A stretch of DNA of 64,000 nucleotides. It comes from an uncultured Prevotellaceae bacterium (GTDB lineage: Bacteria; Bacteroidota; Bacteroidia; Bacteroidales; Bacteroidaceae). Every line of letters starts with the position of its first letter. The stretch's first letter is position 1. The stretch covers positions 62,001 to 126,000 of the forward strand of contig CADBAG010000007.1 in NCBI GenBank assembly GCA_902792635.1, read 5' to 3'. The notes below the pieces were generated by a model. It was not told the origin of the DNA. It saw only the letters and a program-made list of their open reading frames with translations, and did no database searches. The translations under genes and the position numbers were made by a program. Positions 49,693-59,431 of this stretch are shown here, piece after piece.

Positions 49693-49853
49693 AGTTAGGA
49701 GTTAGGAGTTAGGAGATAGGAGATAGGAGTTAGGAGTTAGGAGTTAGGAGTTAGGAGTTAGGAGTTAGGAGTTAGGAGATAGGAGATAGGAGTTAGGAGT
49801 TAGGAGATAGGAGATAGGAGTTAGGAGTTAGGAGATAGGAGTTAGGAGTTAGA
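49693..49853. repeat. Heptamer tandem repeat before menA
   Basis: About 23 units of TTAGGAG or ATAGGAG follow each other from the porin gene to menA; the last lies just before the menA start. The two variants alternate in an irregular pattern. It is likely prone to copy-number change and could alter menA expression by moving its promoter or leader. Confidence 0.9.
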
Positions 49854-49861
49854 AAAAATTA

Positions 49862-50809
49862 ATGACAATGAATGAGAATGACGAGATAAAGACAAACTCA
49901 TTTGAGGCGTGGGTACTTGCTGCGCGCCCCAAGACACTCTCTGGAGCAGCAGTGCCTGTGATGATTGCAGTAGCCTTAGCACTGAAGACAACGGGATGGC
50001 AAGACTTCCGTCTGATACCAGCCATTCTCTGTTTTCTCTTTGCTTTCCTTATGCAGATCGACTCCAACCTTATCAACGATTATTTCGACTTCGTTCATGG
50101 CAATGACGATCCGGCAACGCGACTCGGGCCTAAACGAGCTTGTGCAGAAGGATGGATTACACCCGATGTCATGCGCAGAGGACTCATCGTAGTCTCAGCC
50201 TTGGCATGTGTCGTTGGTCTACCCTTAATCTACTATGGAGGATGGGAGATGGTCATCGTAGGCGCCGTCTGCGTGCTCTTTGCTTTCCTCTACACAACGT
50301 TCTTCTCCTATCGCGGTTTGGGCGACATCCTTGTATTGGTTTTCTTCGGCATTGTACCAATCTGCTTCACCTATTATGTCATCATGCCCGACAACTTCAA
50401 GGTTATCCCTTGGTCGGTGATCGTAATCTCGATTGGCTGCGGATTAGTCATCGACACATTGCTCTGCATCAATAACTTCCGCGACCGACACAACGATGAG
50501 AGAGACGGGAAACGGACACTCATTGTAAGATTAGGTGAAAAGCGGGGGGCTCAGCTTTACAATGCCGTTGGTTCCATAGGAGCAGCCCTGACGATGGTGG
50601 TCCTCTTACTCACAAGTCGTCATCCGCAGATTGCCATCGTGTGTATGTTTCCTTTCCTTATCTATGTCTACAAACACTCTCAGAGCTATATCCAACTCAA
50701 AGAAATCTGGGAGGGGAAAGGGCTCAATAAAGTTCTCGGCATGACAGCGCGCGACATGTTCATTTATGGACTGATGACTGTCGTAGCCGTATACCTCTCA
50801 ACGCTTTAG
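49862..50809 (+). CDS. menA: 1,4-dihydroxy-2-naphthoate octaprenyltransferase
   Basis: This 315-residue protein is a UbiA-type prenyltransferase with the aspartate-rich motifs NLINDYFDFVHGNDD (about 65-79) and NNFRDRHNDERDGKRTL (about 200-216), and eight or nine membrane spans. It attaches the prenyl chain to DHNA to make demethylmenaquinone for anaerobic respiration. The ATG at 49862 is chosen. It is four bases from the HD-domain gene. Confidence 0.94.
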   Translation: MTMNENDEIKTNSFEAWVLAARPKTLSGAAVPVMIAVALALKTTGWQDFRLIPAILCFLFAFLMQIDSNLINDYFDFVHGNDDPATRLGPKRACAEGWITPDVMRRGLIVVSALACVVGLPLIYYGGWEMVIVGAVCVLFAFLYTTFFSYRGLGDILVLVFFGIVPICFTYYVIMPDNFKVIPWSVIVISIGCGLVIDTLLCINNFRDRHNDERDGKRTLIVRLGEKRGAQLYNAVGSIGAALTMVVLLLTSRHPQIAIVCMFPFLIYVYKHSQSYIQLKEIWEGKGLNKVLGMTARDMFIYGLMTVVAVYLSTL

Positions 50810-50813
50810 AATC

Positions 50814-51464
50814 ATGAAGAAGAATGTCAGTCTTGATATCATGAACTTTGTGGAGCAACAGATTCTGCCACGCTACAATGCCTTTGGGCGTTCTCACGGC
50901 CTTGCTCACGTTCAGCGGGTCATCAAGAACTCCCTGGAACTCGCTGACATGTTAGGGGCAGACATCGACATGGCTTATGTCATCGCAGCCTACCATGATC
51001 TCGGTATGGAAGGTCCACGCGCCATCCATCATATCACAGGCGGAAAGATATTAGCTTCCGATGCCCGCTTGAAGAAATGGTTCTCACAAGAGCAAATAAA
51101 GATCATGAAAGAAGCCGTAGAGGATCACCGTGCTTCTTCCTCACGCATGCCCCGCTCTATCTATGGCAAGATCGTGGCCGAAGCTGACCGCGACCTTGAT
51201 CCTGAGGTTGTCTTCACGCGCGCCATCGAGTTCGGTTTGGAGCATTATCCAGAGTTGAACAAAGAACAGCAATGGCAGCGGTTCAACAAGCACATGGAAG
51301 AGAAATACAGTGCCCGTGGCTACATCCACCTATGGATCAACGGCTCTCCCAATGAGAAGAAACTAAAAGAGGTCCGCGAAGTCATTACCAATAAGCAGCG
51401 CCTTCGCGAGACCTTCGACCACATTTATTCAAAGTGTACGGATGGGAATGGCCTATCGGACTAA
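50814..51464 (+). CDS. HD-domain phosphohydrolase
   Basis: This 216-residue protein has H in GLAHVQRVI, HD in IAAYHDLGME, H in AVEDHRASSS and D in AEADRDLDP, the typical H-HD-H/D metal-binding set of small HD hydrolases. The substrate is unknown (nucleotide or similar). It is translated right after menA. Confidence 0.88.
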   Translation: MKKNVSLDIMNFVEQQILPRYNAFGRSHGLAHVQRVIKNSLELADMLGADIDMAYVIAAYHDLGMEGPRAIHHITGGKILASDARLKKWFSQEQIKIMKEAVEDHRASSSRMPRSIYGKIVAEADRDLDPEVVFTRAIEFGLEHYPELNKEQQWQRFNKHMEEKYSARGYIHLWINGSPNEKKLKEVREVITNKQRLRETFDHIYSKCTDGNGLSD

Positions 51465-51473
51465 GTGCTTCAA

Positions 51474-51561
51474 CGTAGGGGCGGCCCTTGTGGCCGTCCT
51501 AACCCCCGGATGGCAAATTCAACAATAGGACGGCCCTCCACAGCCAAACCCCGCCCCTACG
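51474..51561. repeat. 88-base inverted-repeat element, copy 1
   Basis: The ends CGTAGGGGCGG and CCGCCCCTACG are perfect inverted repeats. Inside, GGCCGTCCTA pairs with TAGGACGGCC; copy 2 at 62527 has a compensating change in both arms. It lies in the convergent gap between the HD gene and metH. It looks like a MITE/REP-type element. Confidence 0.82.
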
Positions 51562-51570
51562 GTGTATAAA

Positions 51571-54327
51571 TCAAAACAGATTAAGCTTGTTCTTCCTCGC
51601 CTCATCAAGCGACTTAAGCTTCACCTGTTCCTGATGATACCCTTCTCTCAACTTGTCATATTCTGCATAGAGCTCATCGAGGAAAGGCTTGCGCTCCTTC
51701 TCGTTCATCAGTTTGGCAAGGATACCTGCAGCCTGCGACGCATCCTTCTGCCACACGACCGGTCCTTCGTAAGCCGGAGCAATCTTCAAGGCCGTATGCA
51801 GGGCTGAAGTTGTGGCACCGCCGATAAGCACAGGGATACGCAGTCCTGCCTTCCCCATCTCCTTCACTGTATTGACCATCTCATCGAGCGAAGGCGTGAT
51901 CAGGCCACTGAGTCCCACCACATCGGCATGGACACTGATGGCTTTCTTAACAATCTGATCGGCAGGTACCATCACACCCATGTCAATGACATTATAGTTG
52001 TTGCATGCCATGACGACACTCACAATATTCTTACCGATATCGTGTACATCACCCTTCACCGTTGCCATGACAACAGTCCCGGCAGTAGAGGCGTCACCGG
52101 TCTTCTCCGCCTCAATATAAGGCTGGAGGATAGCTACCGCCTGCTTCATCGTACGCGCTGTCTTAACGACCTGCGGCAAGAACATCTTACCGTCACCGAA
52201 GAGCTTACCAACGACATTCATACCGTCCATCAGTGGTCCTTCAATGATATTCACGGCATGCGGGAACTCCTTCAGCGCCTCATCCAAGTCCTCTTGCAGA
52301 TAATCGCCTATTCCTTTCCGCAACGCATAGACGAGACGGTTGTGCAAAGGCTCTTTGCGCCATTCGTCAGAGACGGTTGCTTTGGGTACCACACCACCGT
52401 TAGCCGCCTTTGCTGCCTCTTTCTCTGCAAGCTTCTTTTCTGCGAGCTCCGTCAGTTTATCCGAAGCGCCATGATAGCGATTCAGTATGGCATCCTCGAT
52501 AATCTTCAATTCGTCTTGCGGAATATCCGAATAAGTAATCTTCGTAGCAGGATTGACGATGCCGAAGTCCATGCCATCATTGATCGCATGATACAGGAAG
52601 ACCGCATGCATAGCCTCGCGGATATAGTTGTTGCCACGGAACGAGAAACTGAGGTTGCTCACACCACCACTCACATGTGCACCTTTCAGATGTGTCCGGA
52701 TCCATTTTGTGGCACAGATAAACTCAAGAGCATAATTGTCGTGCTCCTCAATACCCGTTGCGATAGAAAGAATATTTGGGTCGAAAATGATGTCCAAAGG
52801 ATTCATCCCTACCTTCTCGGTCAACAGTTTGTAAGCGCGCTGAGCAATCTCTATCCTCCGCTCATAGGTTGTTGCCTGGCCCTGCTCATCAAAGCACATC
52901 ACGACAACGGCTGCACCAAAACGTTTCACGTCACGGGCATGAGAGAGGAAGACCTCCTCACCCTCTTTCAGAGAGATAGAATTGACGATACACTTTCCCT
53001 GCAAACACTTCAGACCCGCTGTTACAACATCCCATTTCGATGAGTCGATCATCACGGGCACCTTAGATATATCCGGCTCCGAAGCAATGAGGTTAAGGAA
53101 GTTGACCATCTCTTCTTTGGCATCGAGCAGGGCATCATCCATGTTGACATCGATGACAAGAGCACCGTCCTCCACCTGTTTTCTTGCGATAGAGAGCGCC
53201 TCCTCATAGTTCTTCTCCTTGATAAGGCGAAGGAACTTACGGCTACCGGCCACATTACAGCGCTCACCGACATTGACAAAGCGCACATCACTGTTCACAT
53301 CGAGCAGTTCCAGACCTGAGAGCCACAATGTCGTAGGTTTCGGTTGTGGCACATGCGGTTTCTTGCCTTGCGACAAAAGATAGTATTGATGGATAAAAGT
53401 CTCATCCGTACCACAGCAGCCTCCGACGATATTCACCAGTCCATCCTCCATCCATTGTCCGATAAGCGGCGACATGCTCTCTGCCGTCTCATCGTAGTTT
53501 CCCATAGCGTTAGGCATGCCGGCATTGGGATAGGCTGAGATATAATAAGGTGCCTTGCGCGCTAAATCCTCCAAGAACGGACGCATCTCCTGGGCACCGA
53601 AAGAGCAGTTGAGACCCACGGAGAAGATAGGATAGGAACTGATACTTCCGAGGAAAGCATCAAGCGTCTGACCACTGAGCGTACGTCCCGCAAGGTCACT
53701 CACAGAGATACTCATCATGATAGGCAGCTCCTTTCCCCGCTGTTCCATGACATGCATGGCGGCATCTACGGCACACTTGGCGTTGAGCGAGTCGAAGATC
53801 GTCTCAATGAGGATAGCATCTACCCCACCCTCAACAAGTCCGTCGATCTGCTCCACATAATCATTCCAAAGTTCATCGTAGGTCAGCTCGCGCGAAGCAG
53901 GATTAGTGACATCAGCCGACATCGACAGCGTCTTGTTTGTAGGACCCACAGATCCCGCAACAAAGCGTGGCCACTCTGCCGTCGAGAATTCATCAGCAGC
54001 CTGTCGGGCAAGACGCGCACCGGCAAGCGCCATCTCCCGCGCTTCATTCTCTAAATGGTAATCAGACTGAGAAATACGCTGCGAAGAGAAGGTATTGGTC
54101 TCGATGATGTCAGCGCCAGCCTTGAGGTAGCGGCGGTGGATATCAAGCAGCACGTCTGGACGAGTGATGTTCAACATATCGTTGTTGCCCTTTGTCTGTC
54201 CAACAGCATTTTTGAACCGCTCTCCACGGAAGTCTGCTTCCGTTAGGCCATAACCCTGGATAACAGTGCCCATAGCACCATCGAGGATCACGATCTTTTC
54301 CTTAACTATATCTTGCAGTTTCTTCAT
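51571..54327 (-). CDS. metH: Cobalamin-dependent methionine synthase
   Basis: This 918-residue protein contains a homocysteine-methyl domain (1-330; zinc ligands C241, C304 and C305 in [11 protein letters not shown]), a pterin-binding domain (about 350-620) and cobalamin-binding modules. The last include [10 protein letters not shown] with the cobalt-ligand histidine in the last 200 residues. The C-terminal SAM-activation domain of the 1227-residue E. coli form is absent, so reactivation needs another protein or route. It makes methionine from homocysteine and methyl-THF. A -7 box is at 54350. Confidence 0.95.
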   Translation of the reverse strand: MKKLQDIVKEKIVILDGAMGTVIQGYGLTEADFRGERFKNAVGQTKGNNDMLNITRPDVLLDIHRRYLKAGADIIETNTFSSQRISQSDYHLENEAREMALAGARLARQAADEFSTAEWPRFVAGSVGPTNKTLSMSADVTNPASRELTYDELWNDYVEQIDGLVEGGVDAILIETIFDSLNAKCAVDAAMHVMEQRGKELPIMMSISVSDLAGRTLSGQTLDAFLGSISSYPIFSVGLNCSFGAQEMRPFLEDLARKAPYYISAYPNAGMPNAMGNYDETAESMSPLIGQWMEDGLVNIVGGCCGTDETFIHQYYLLSQGKKPHVPQPKPTTLWLSGLELLDVNSDVRFVNVGERCNVAGSRKFLRLIKEKNYEEALSIARKQVEDGALVIDVNMDDALLDAKEEMVNFLNLIASEPDISKVPVMIDSSKWDVVTAGLKCLQGKCIVNSISLKEGEEVFLSHARDVKRFGAAVVVMCFDEQGQATTYERRIEIAQRAYKLLTEKVGMNPLDIIFDPNILSIATGIEEHDNYALEFICATKWIRTHLKGAHVSGGVSNLSFSFRGNNYIREAMHAVFLYHAINDGMDFGIVNPATKITYSDIPQDELKIIEDAILNRYHGASDKLTELAEKKLAEKEAAKAANGGVVPKATVSDEWRKEPLHNRLVYALRKGIGDYLQEDLDEALKEFPHAVNIIEGPLMDGMNVVGKLFGDGKMFLPQVVKTARTMKQAVAILQPYIEAEKTGDASTAGTVVMATVKGDVHDIGKNIVSVVMACNNYNVIDMGVMVPADQIVKKAISVHADVVGLSGLITPSLDEMVNTVKEMGKAGLRIPVLIGGATTSALHTALKIAPAYEGPVVWQKDASQAAGILAKLMNEKERKPFLDELYAEYDKLREGYHQEQVKLKSLDEARKNKLNLF

Positions 54328-54349
54328 CTCTTACTAATATTATAGGTGG

Positions 54350-54357
54350 CAAAATTA
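54350..54357 (-). promoter_or_regulatory. -7 box of metH
   Basis: TAATTTTG on the minus strand, 22 bases before the metH ATG. No cobalamin riboswitch is seen between the box and the start. Confidence 0.55.
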
Positions 54358-54488
54358 AGCAAAAAGAAACAATACACAAAAGAAAGACTTAGAAAAGTTG
54401 CACAAAAGACCGAATTCACATTCAACAACTAATTAGCATTAAACACAAGAAAACTTGTGTTTTATTAGTATAATCAGAAAATAAGTTG

Positions 54489-54496
54489 TAACTTTG
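54489..54496 (+). promoter_or_regulatory. -7 box of the symporter gene
   Basis: TAACTTTG with TTAG at the -33 distance, 48 bases before the ATG. Confidence 0.55.
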
Positions 54497-54544
54497 CACC
54501 AAATTACAATAAATGGTAATAGATTGTTATAATTCAGAAGCGTT

Positions 54545-55585
54545 ATGGTAAAAGCTTTAGTATCGTTTTCAGGATGGCTCGCCAAGCATGCAACCGTCTT
54601 TGTGATAGGTATTGCAGTGTTCACTTTCTTTCTCCCTCACATCTTCGACTGGGTGCGCGGCAACACGCAGACAGTCATCTTAGGAATCATTATGCTGACG
54701 ATGGGTCTAACCCTTACCACTGACGACTTCCGTATCCTTGCGCGCCGCCCGTTGGACATCTTCATCGGCGCCTGTGCCCAGTTTATCATCATGCCGGGCG
54801 TAGCCTACACGCTCGTTCACGTGTTCCATCTCGAGCCCGCCTTGGCTTTGGGTATCCTTCTTGTGGGCTGCTGTCCCGGTGGCGTGTCGAGCAATGTCAT
54901 GTCTTATCTGTGTCATGGCGACGTCGCCTTCTCTGTGGGTATGTCGTGTGCCTCCACGCTCGTTGCTCCGGTGATGACACCGCTGCTGATGCAGTTGCTC
55001 GGAGGTCAGATCATCCATATCGATACAGTAGGAATGTTCAGCAACATCATAATTGTCACGATCATCCCTGTCGCTGTTGGCTGCTTCCTCAATTACACGT
55101 TCAGCAAGCGCAGCTTCTTCCCCACCCTACAAGGTCTCATGCCCGGTCTTAGCGTGGTGTGTCTCGCTATCATCGTCGGTGGCGTCATCTCTACGGTTCA
55201 CGACGATCTCGTAGCCCGTGGCTTCATCCTCTTCATCTGGACCTTTGCCGTGGTGTTCTGCCACAACTCTTTGGGCTATCTCCTTGGCTGGTTTGCCGGT
55301 CGTCTGGCGCGTTTCAACGTTGCCAAGAAGCGTACCATCTCTATTGAGGTCGGTATGCAGAATGCCGGACTCGCTACGGTTTTAGCTTCCAACTTCTTTG
55401 CTTCTCAGCCTTTGGCCGTGCTGCCGTGCGCCATCAGCTGCGCCTGGCATAGTATCTCCGGCACCATCCTTGCCGGTCTCTATCTGCGTTGGGATCTCCG
55501 TCATCCCGAGGCTGCAACAGCCCAGTCAACTTCAGACACTGAGCCCGAACTCGCACCGGAAGCTGTGGTTGCCAAGGAAGACTAA
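54545..55585 (+). CDS. Bile acid:sodium symporter family transporter
   Basis: This 346-residue protein has nine or ten membrane segments and the BASS family motif region LVGCCPGGVSSNVMSYLCHGDVA in the middle, with ISIEVGMQNAGLATVLASNF later. Relatives move bile acids, pantothenate or 2-keto acids with sodium. The exact substrate is unknown. It has its own promoter and is monocistronic. Confidence 0.9.
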   Translation: MVKALVSFSGWLAKHATVFVIGIAVFTFFLPHIFDWVRGNTQTVILGIIMLTMGLTLTTDDFRILARRPLDIFIGACAQFIIMPGVAYTLVHVFHLEPALALGILLVGCCPGGVSSNVMSYLCHGDVAFSVGMSCASTLVAPVMTPLLMQLLGGQIIHIDTVGMFSNIIIVTIIPVAVGCFLNYTFSKRSFFPTLQGLMPGLSVVCLAIIVGGVISTVHDDLVARGFILFIWTFAVVFCHNSLGYLLGWFAGRLARFNVAKKRTISIEVGMQNAGLATVLASNFFASQPLAVLPCAISCAWHSISGTILAGLYLRWDLRHPEAATAQSTSDTEPELAPEAVVAKED

Positions 55586-55632
55586 GCTGCGATGGGTAAG
55601 GTCGTACTTATTGTAGAATGATAAAAAAATCA

Positions 55633-55934
55633 GTTCTTCCGGTTTTCGGATTGGAAAGGTCCCCGGAGGGGGCCAATTGGGTTAGCCCCAGGTGAGGAGC
55701 GCAGCGACGTAACCTGGGGTTTGTATCGGGCGGGTACACCTAACCTGTCGGCCTCGAAGAGGGCGAACCTATAAGAACCAGCACGCTGCCAAGGTTTGCC
55801 CTCTTCGAGGACACCTTTCAACGAAAACGTCTCACACCTAAACCCCAGGTTACGTCGCTGCGCTCCTCACCTGGGGCTAACCATGTTCAACCTCTTCGAG
55901 GTTGTTCTCCTACCAACCCGAAAACCGGAAGAAC
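55633..55934. repeat. Long nested inverted-repeat element
   Basis: The ends are perfect 17-base inverted repeats (GTTCTTCCGGTTTTCGG, 55633-55649, against 55918-55934). Nested inside are a 43-base perfect inverted pair with CCCCAGGT/ACCTGGGG stems, and CTCGAAGAGG-type hairpins. Copies or relatives lie at 58581-59162 and 63031-63269. It is not a known insertion sequence; no transposase is encoded. Confidence 0.85.
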
Positions 55935-56051
55935 CTTTTTTTTGTTTTCTAATGTTAAAGTTTAGCCTTAACCCTTTGAGGATAAAAGAAAAACCACTAA
56001 CTTTGGAGCATGTTGTTAGCGCACACGGCTTAGAAACTAAAAGATGATACC

Positions 56052-56408
56052 ATGAAGAAGAAAATATTATTGTCCTTGCTTTTCTCTTGCTGCACTCTCT
56101 GGTCTTTTGCTGACAGTGGGGTGAAACAAGTCGTGACGATTGAGGGTCAGACTCAGACGGAAGAGGTCAAGAGCCTTTCGTTCGAGGGTGACAGCGTGAC
56201 GATCACCTTCCGTGATGGTCAATCAATGGTTGTCGGAATCGATGATTTCAATATCTCGTTTACGAACACCACGACCGCTATCAGAAAGGTGAAGACGGAT
56301 AGGGGCGCTGAAGACAATGCCTATTACGATCTCCGGGGTGTCAAGACTAATGCCTCGGCGAAAGGAATCCTTATTCATAACGGAAAGAAAATAATCAAGA
56401 CTAAATAA
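56052..56408 (+). CDS. Small secreted protein with sorting-like C-terminus
   Basis: This 118-residue protein has a signal peptide (about 1-20, MKKKILLSLLFSCCTLWSFA). The C-terminal YYDLRGVKTNASAKGILIHN, then GKKIIKTK, resembles the short beta-strand ends found on many Prevotella surface proteins. The middle VKSLSFEGDSVTITFRDGQS may form a small beta domain. The function is unknown. Confidence 0.75.
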   Translation: MKKKILLSLLFSCCTLWSFADSGVKQVVTIEGQTQTEEVKSLSFEGDSVTITFRDGQSMVVGIDDFNISFTNTTTAIRKVKTDRGAEDNAYYDLRGVKTNASAKGILIHNGKKIIKTK

Positions 56409-56678
56409 TCGATTTTCTTCTAAATGAGTATATGCTAATGAATATTTGCGGTATTTTTTTATTTCACACGGATTTTAAAGATCTTAAGGATTTCGGCTTC
56501 GCCGATTACGCATTGATACTGTACGGTCAGATTTAATATGGTCTGCTGTGGTATGTGTAGCTGCGAAGCAGCGTAACAATCTTTAAAATCTTTAAGATCC
56601 GTGTGATAAAAATCTGTGTGAGCATGTATGTATTTATCGTATGAACCAAATAATAAAACACGATATTATAGAATAATT
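56409..56678. repeat. Inverted-repeat element between secreted protein and lyase
   Basis: The 270-base gap contains arms of about 31 bases: TTTCACACGGAT followed by TTAAAGATCTTAAGGATT (56462 onward), and their near-inverse ending in ATCCGTGTGATAAA (to about 56610). It is MITE-like and separate from the other families here. Confidence 0.75.
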
Positions 56679-58538
56679 ATGAAAAAATATCTACTCTTAT
56701 TCGTCCTCTTAATGCTCGTCACCTCTATCAGGGCCGTGGTGAGCACAAGTCGCAATGTCAACGTTAACCAGTTGTGTGTCATTCTGAAGAATGGCACGGT
56801 GTACTATTACAACACAAGCGACATCGAGAAAGTTAACTTCAATGATGACAACAGTCAAGTGGAGCTTGTCGTCAAGAACAGCGATGGAACCACTGAGACG
56901 GAGACGCTGCAGAATGTCGCCCGGGTTCGCGGCCTGAAAAAGATGGATAGCTCAGAAGGCAGTGGTACCTACGTCAATGCTTCGGGCAAAGTTGAGATTA
57001 TTGATGCCCGTGGCTGGCGTGAGAGTGCGTACATCACGTGGAAACCCTTTGACGGGGCTACAAGCTACCGCGTGCAGGTCAAGGGCGAAAATATCACTGC
57101 TTATACCACCATCGACCAACAGCTCGTGCGCAACTATGGCACGTATGGCCGCGCCGATGTCGTAGGACTGAAAGCCGGTACCTACAGTCTGCGTGTCATC
57201 CCCGTAAAGGACGGTGCGGAGGTAACGGATGCAGCCAATGAGGCGACCAGCCTTACGGTGAAGGCTTATCCGCGTCAGGACTTCGCTCATTTCAAATGGG
57301 CGAATGGCGTCGGTGCTTACAACAACGACGGTACGCTGAAGACAGGTGCCCGCGTGCTCTATGTCACGAAGGACAATGCGAAGACGGTGACCTGTGACGT
57401 CGTGCAGGACAAGAAAGGGAAGAAACAGACGTTCACAGGGATCCAGGCCATCCTGAACGCTTATCAGAAAGGTGTGGACACCACCGCCCTGGCCGTGCGC
57501 TTCATCGGTACCATCCCGAAGGACAGTCTTGACGCCACGCTCTCCAACGAGGGCCTGCAGATCAAAGGTAAAAGTGGATACAACACGCTGAATATTACGC
57601 TCGAAGGTATCGGCGACGATGCCACGGCGTGGGGCTTCGGCTTCCTCGTCAGAAACGCATCCAGTGTGGAGTTCCGCAACTTCGCTATTATGCTCCATCC
57701 CGACGACTGTATCTCGCTCGACACGAAGAACTCGCATGTGTGGGTGCATCACATGGACTTCTTCTATGGCAATGCGGGAAGTGACAAGGACCAGGCAAAA
57801 GGTGACGGCACGGTGGACTTGAAAGGCAACAGCCAGTATATCACGACCAGCTACTGCCGTTTCTGGGACTCGGGCAAGAGCTCACTCTGCGGCATGAAGA
57901 GTGAGACGGGACCTAACTGGATCGACTATGATCACAACTGGTTCGACCACAGTGACTCGCGTCACCCGCGCGTCCGTACGATGAGTGTGCATGTGTGGAA
58001 CAACTATTATGACGGTGTAGCGAAGTACGGGGTTGGTGTTACGACAGGCGGCAATGCTTTTGTCGACCGCAACTATTACCGTGATACTAAATATCCGATG
58101 ATGATCTCACAGCAAGGCACGGATGCCAAGGGCGATGGCACGTTCAGCGGAGAAACTGGTGGCATGATCAAGAGTTATGGCAATGTCTTTGCAGAGCGGA
58201 GCTCAAAGTTCAGTTATATCACCCAGAGCGAGTCGGCTACGAGTTTTGATGCATACGAAGCTTCGAAGGCTGATGAACTGGTGCCGGACACGTATAAGGC
58301 AAAGGTTGGTGGAACAAACTATAGCAATTTCGATACGGATAGCAGTCTGATGTATAGTTATGATGCCGATGATCCGCTCACGCTTCCTGCTCTCATCACC
58401 GGTTTCTACGGTGCAGGCCGTATCAATCATGGCGACTTAAAATATTCAATCCTTGGTGATGCGGATGCAGCAGTGGATACAAAGCTCAAAGCAACTCTGC
58501 AGAACTATAAGAGCACATTGGTAGGATTCTTTGAATAA
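56679..58538 (+). CDS. Secreted pectate lyase (PL1-like)
   Basis: This 619-residue protein has a signal peptide (KKYLLLFVLLMLVTSIRA; ATG at 56679 preferred over 56628). Domains: a short N-terminal beta region, a fibronectin-III-like part (about residues 130-200; YITWKPFDGATSYRVQVKGE) and a pectate lyase parallel beta-helix. The last has WVHHMDFFYG, DGTVDLKGNSQYITTSYCRF and the SRHPRVR motif with the catalytic arginine. It cleaves polygalacturonate with calcium. It fits plant cell-wall use by this bacterium. Confidence 0.92.
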   Translation: MKKYLLLFVLLMLVTSIRAVVSTSRNVNVNQLCVILKNGTVYYYNTSDIEKVNFNDDNSQVELVVKNSDGTTETETLQNVARVRGLKKMDSSEGSGTYVNASGKVEIIDARGWRESAYITWKPFDGATSYRVQVKGENITAYTTIDQQLVRNYGTYGRADVVGLKAGTYSLRVIPVKDGAEVTDAANEATSLTVKAYPRQDFAHFKWANGVGAYNNDGTLKTGARVLYVTKDNAKTVTCDVVQDKKGKKQTFTGIQAILNAYQKGVDTTALAVRFIGTIPKDSLDATLSNEGLQIKGKSGYNTLNITLEGIGDDATAWGFGFLVRNASSVEFRNFAIMLHPDDCISLDTKNSHVWVHHMDFFYGNAGSDKDQAKGDGTVDLKGNSQYITTSYCRFWDSGKSSLCGMKSETGPNWIDYDHNWFDHSDSRHPRVRTMSVHVWNNYYDGVAKYGVGVTTGGNAFVDRNYYRDTKYPMMISQQGTDAKGDGTFSGETGGMIKSYGNVFAERSSKFSYITQSESATSFDAYEASKADELVPDTYKAKVGGTNYSNFDTDSSLMYSYDADDPLTLPALITGFYGAGRINHGDLKYSILGDADAAVDTKLKATLQNYKSTLVGFFE

Positions 58539-58580
58539 AAGAATTCTATTTCTAAATTAATGCCGCGGAAATCCTATCCC

Positions 58581-59162
58581 GCACCTCGAAGAGGTGCCAC
58601 ATGGTTAGCCCCACGTGAGGCGCAGCCGAAACGTGGGGCTTAAGATTGGGTGGTTTAATCTGAACTGTCGGCCTCGAAGAGGGCGAAAATGGGGTTCTTC
58701 AGCTTTTTGGGTTGATACTGCAGTCAACCTCGAAGAGGTTGTACATGAGTAGCCCCAGGTAAGGAGCGCAGCGACGCAACCTGGGGCTCGGATTGAGCGA
58801 TTTAACCTGACTTGTCGGCCTCGAAGAGGGCGAACATGGGCGGGATGCTGGTTATAGGTGAAGTGCGTTTAAACCATGTTCGCCCTCTTCGAGGCCGGAT
58901 TGCAACGGAATTACATTGGACCTTAAACCCCACGTTTCGGCTGCGCCTCACGTGGGGCTAACCTAGTTCAACCTCTTCGAGGTTGTGTGAACCCATCAAC
59001 CCGAAAAGCTGAAGAATCGAAAATGGTCTATAGTGAATGATATATAACCATGTTCGGCCTCTTCGAGGCCGGATTGCAACAAAATCACACCGGAAATAAC
59101 CCCCAGGTTGCGTCGCTACGCTCCTTACCTGGGGCTAACCATGTGGCACCTCTTCGAGGTGC
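58581..59162. repeat. Composite inverted-repeat region
   Basis: The 730-base gap between lyase and tRNA is filled by repeats. The outer arms GCACCTCGAAGAGGTGC (58581-58597) and GCACCTCTTCGAGGTGC (59146-59162) bracket it. Within lies an element with ends like those at 63031 (58694 and 59017). Both CCCCAGGT- and CCCCACGT-type stem words occur, showing repeated nesting of one family. Confidence 0.8.
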
Positions 59163-59211
59163 TTAAATAATAGGACTAACCGGGCATGTCGCTCTATCAC
59201 TCAACAAATAC

Positions 59212-59243
59212 AAAAAAAACACAAACTCGAAAGAGTTTGTGTT
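59212..59243 (-). terminator. Terminator after tRNA-Val
   Basis: AACACAAACTC (59218-59228), loop GAAA, GAGTTTGTGTT (59233-59243), followed on the minus strand by a T-run (59211-59217). Confidence 0.9.
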
Positions 59244-59269
59244 CTTTTGATGAAAAATCGATTAATTGT

Positions 59270-59342
59270 GTCGACACTTGGATTCGAACCAAGGACCCCC
59301 ACCATGTCAAGGTGATACTCTAACCAACTGAGCTATGCCGAC
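59270..59342 (-). tRNA. tRNA-Val (GAC)
   Basis: This 73-base tRNA is on the minus strand. The acceptor stem starts GTCGGCA and ends TGTCGAC; the anticodon loop TTGACAT gives anticodon GAC (valine, codon GTC). The T-loop TTCGAAT and D-arm AGTTGGTTA are standard. CCA is not encoded. It lies between the repeat region and korB. Confidence 0.95.
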
Positions 59343-59431
59343 AATAAGGATTTGCTTTTTGAAAGCGAGTGCAAAATTAGACAAAAATATTCACACTGCA
59401 AAATTACAGTGTGAATATTATTATTTGTTAA

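Noticed and set aside
49693-49853. CRISPR or satellite telomere-like array
   Set aside because: A simple heptamer repeat without spacers; the position before a gene fits a variable leader better.
54328-54544. Cobalamin riboswitch before metH
   Set aside because: Only 22 bases separate the -7 box from the start, leaving no space for one.
56409-59269. Insertion sequence with transposase in the repeat-rich gaps
   Set aside because: No transposase-like reading frame is present; only palindromic non-coding repeats.
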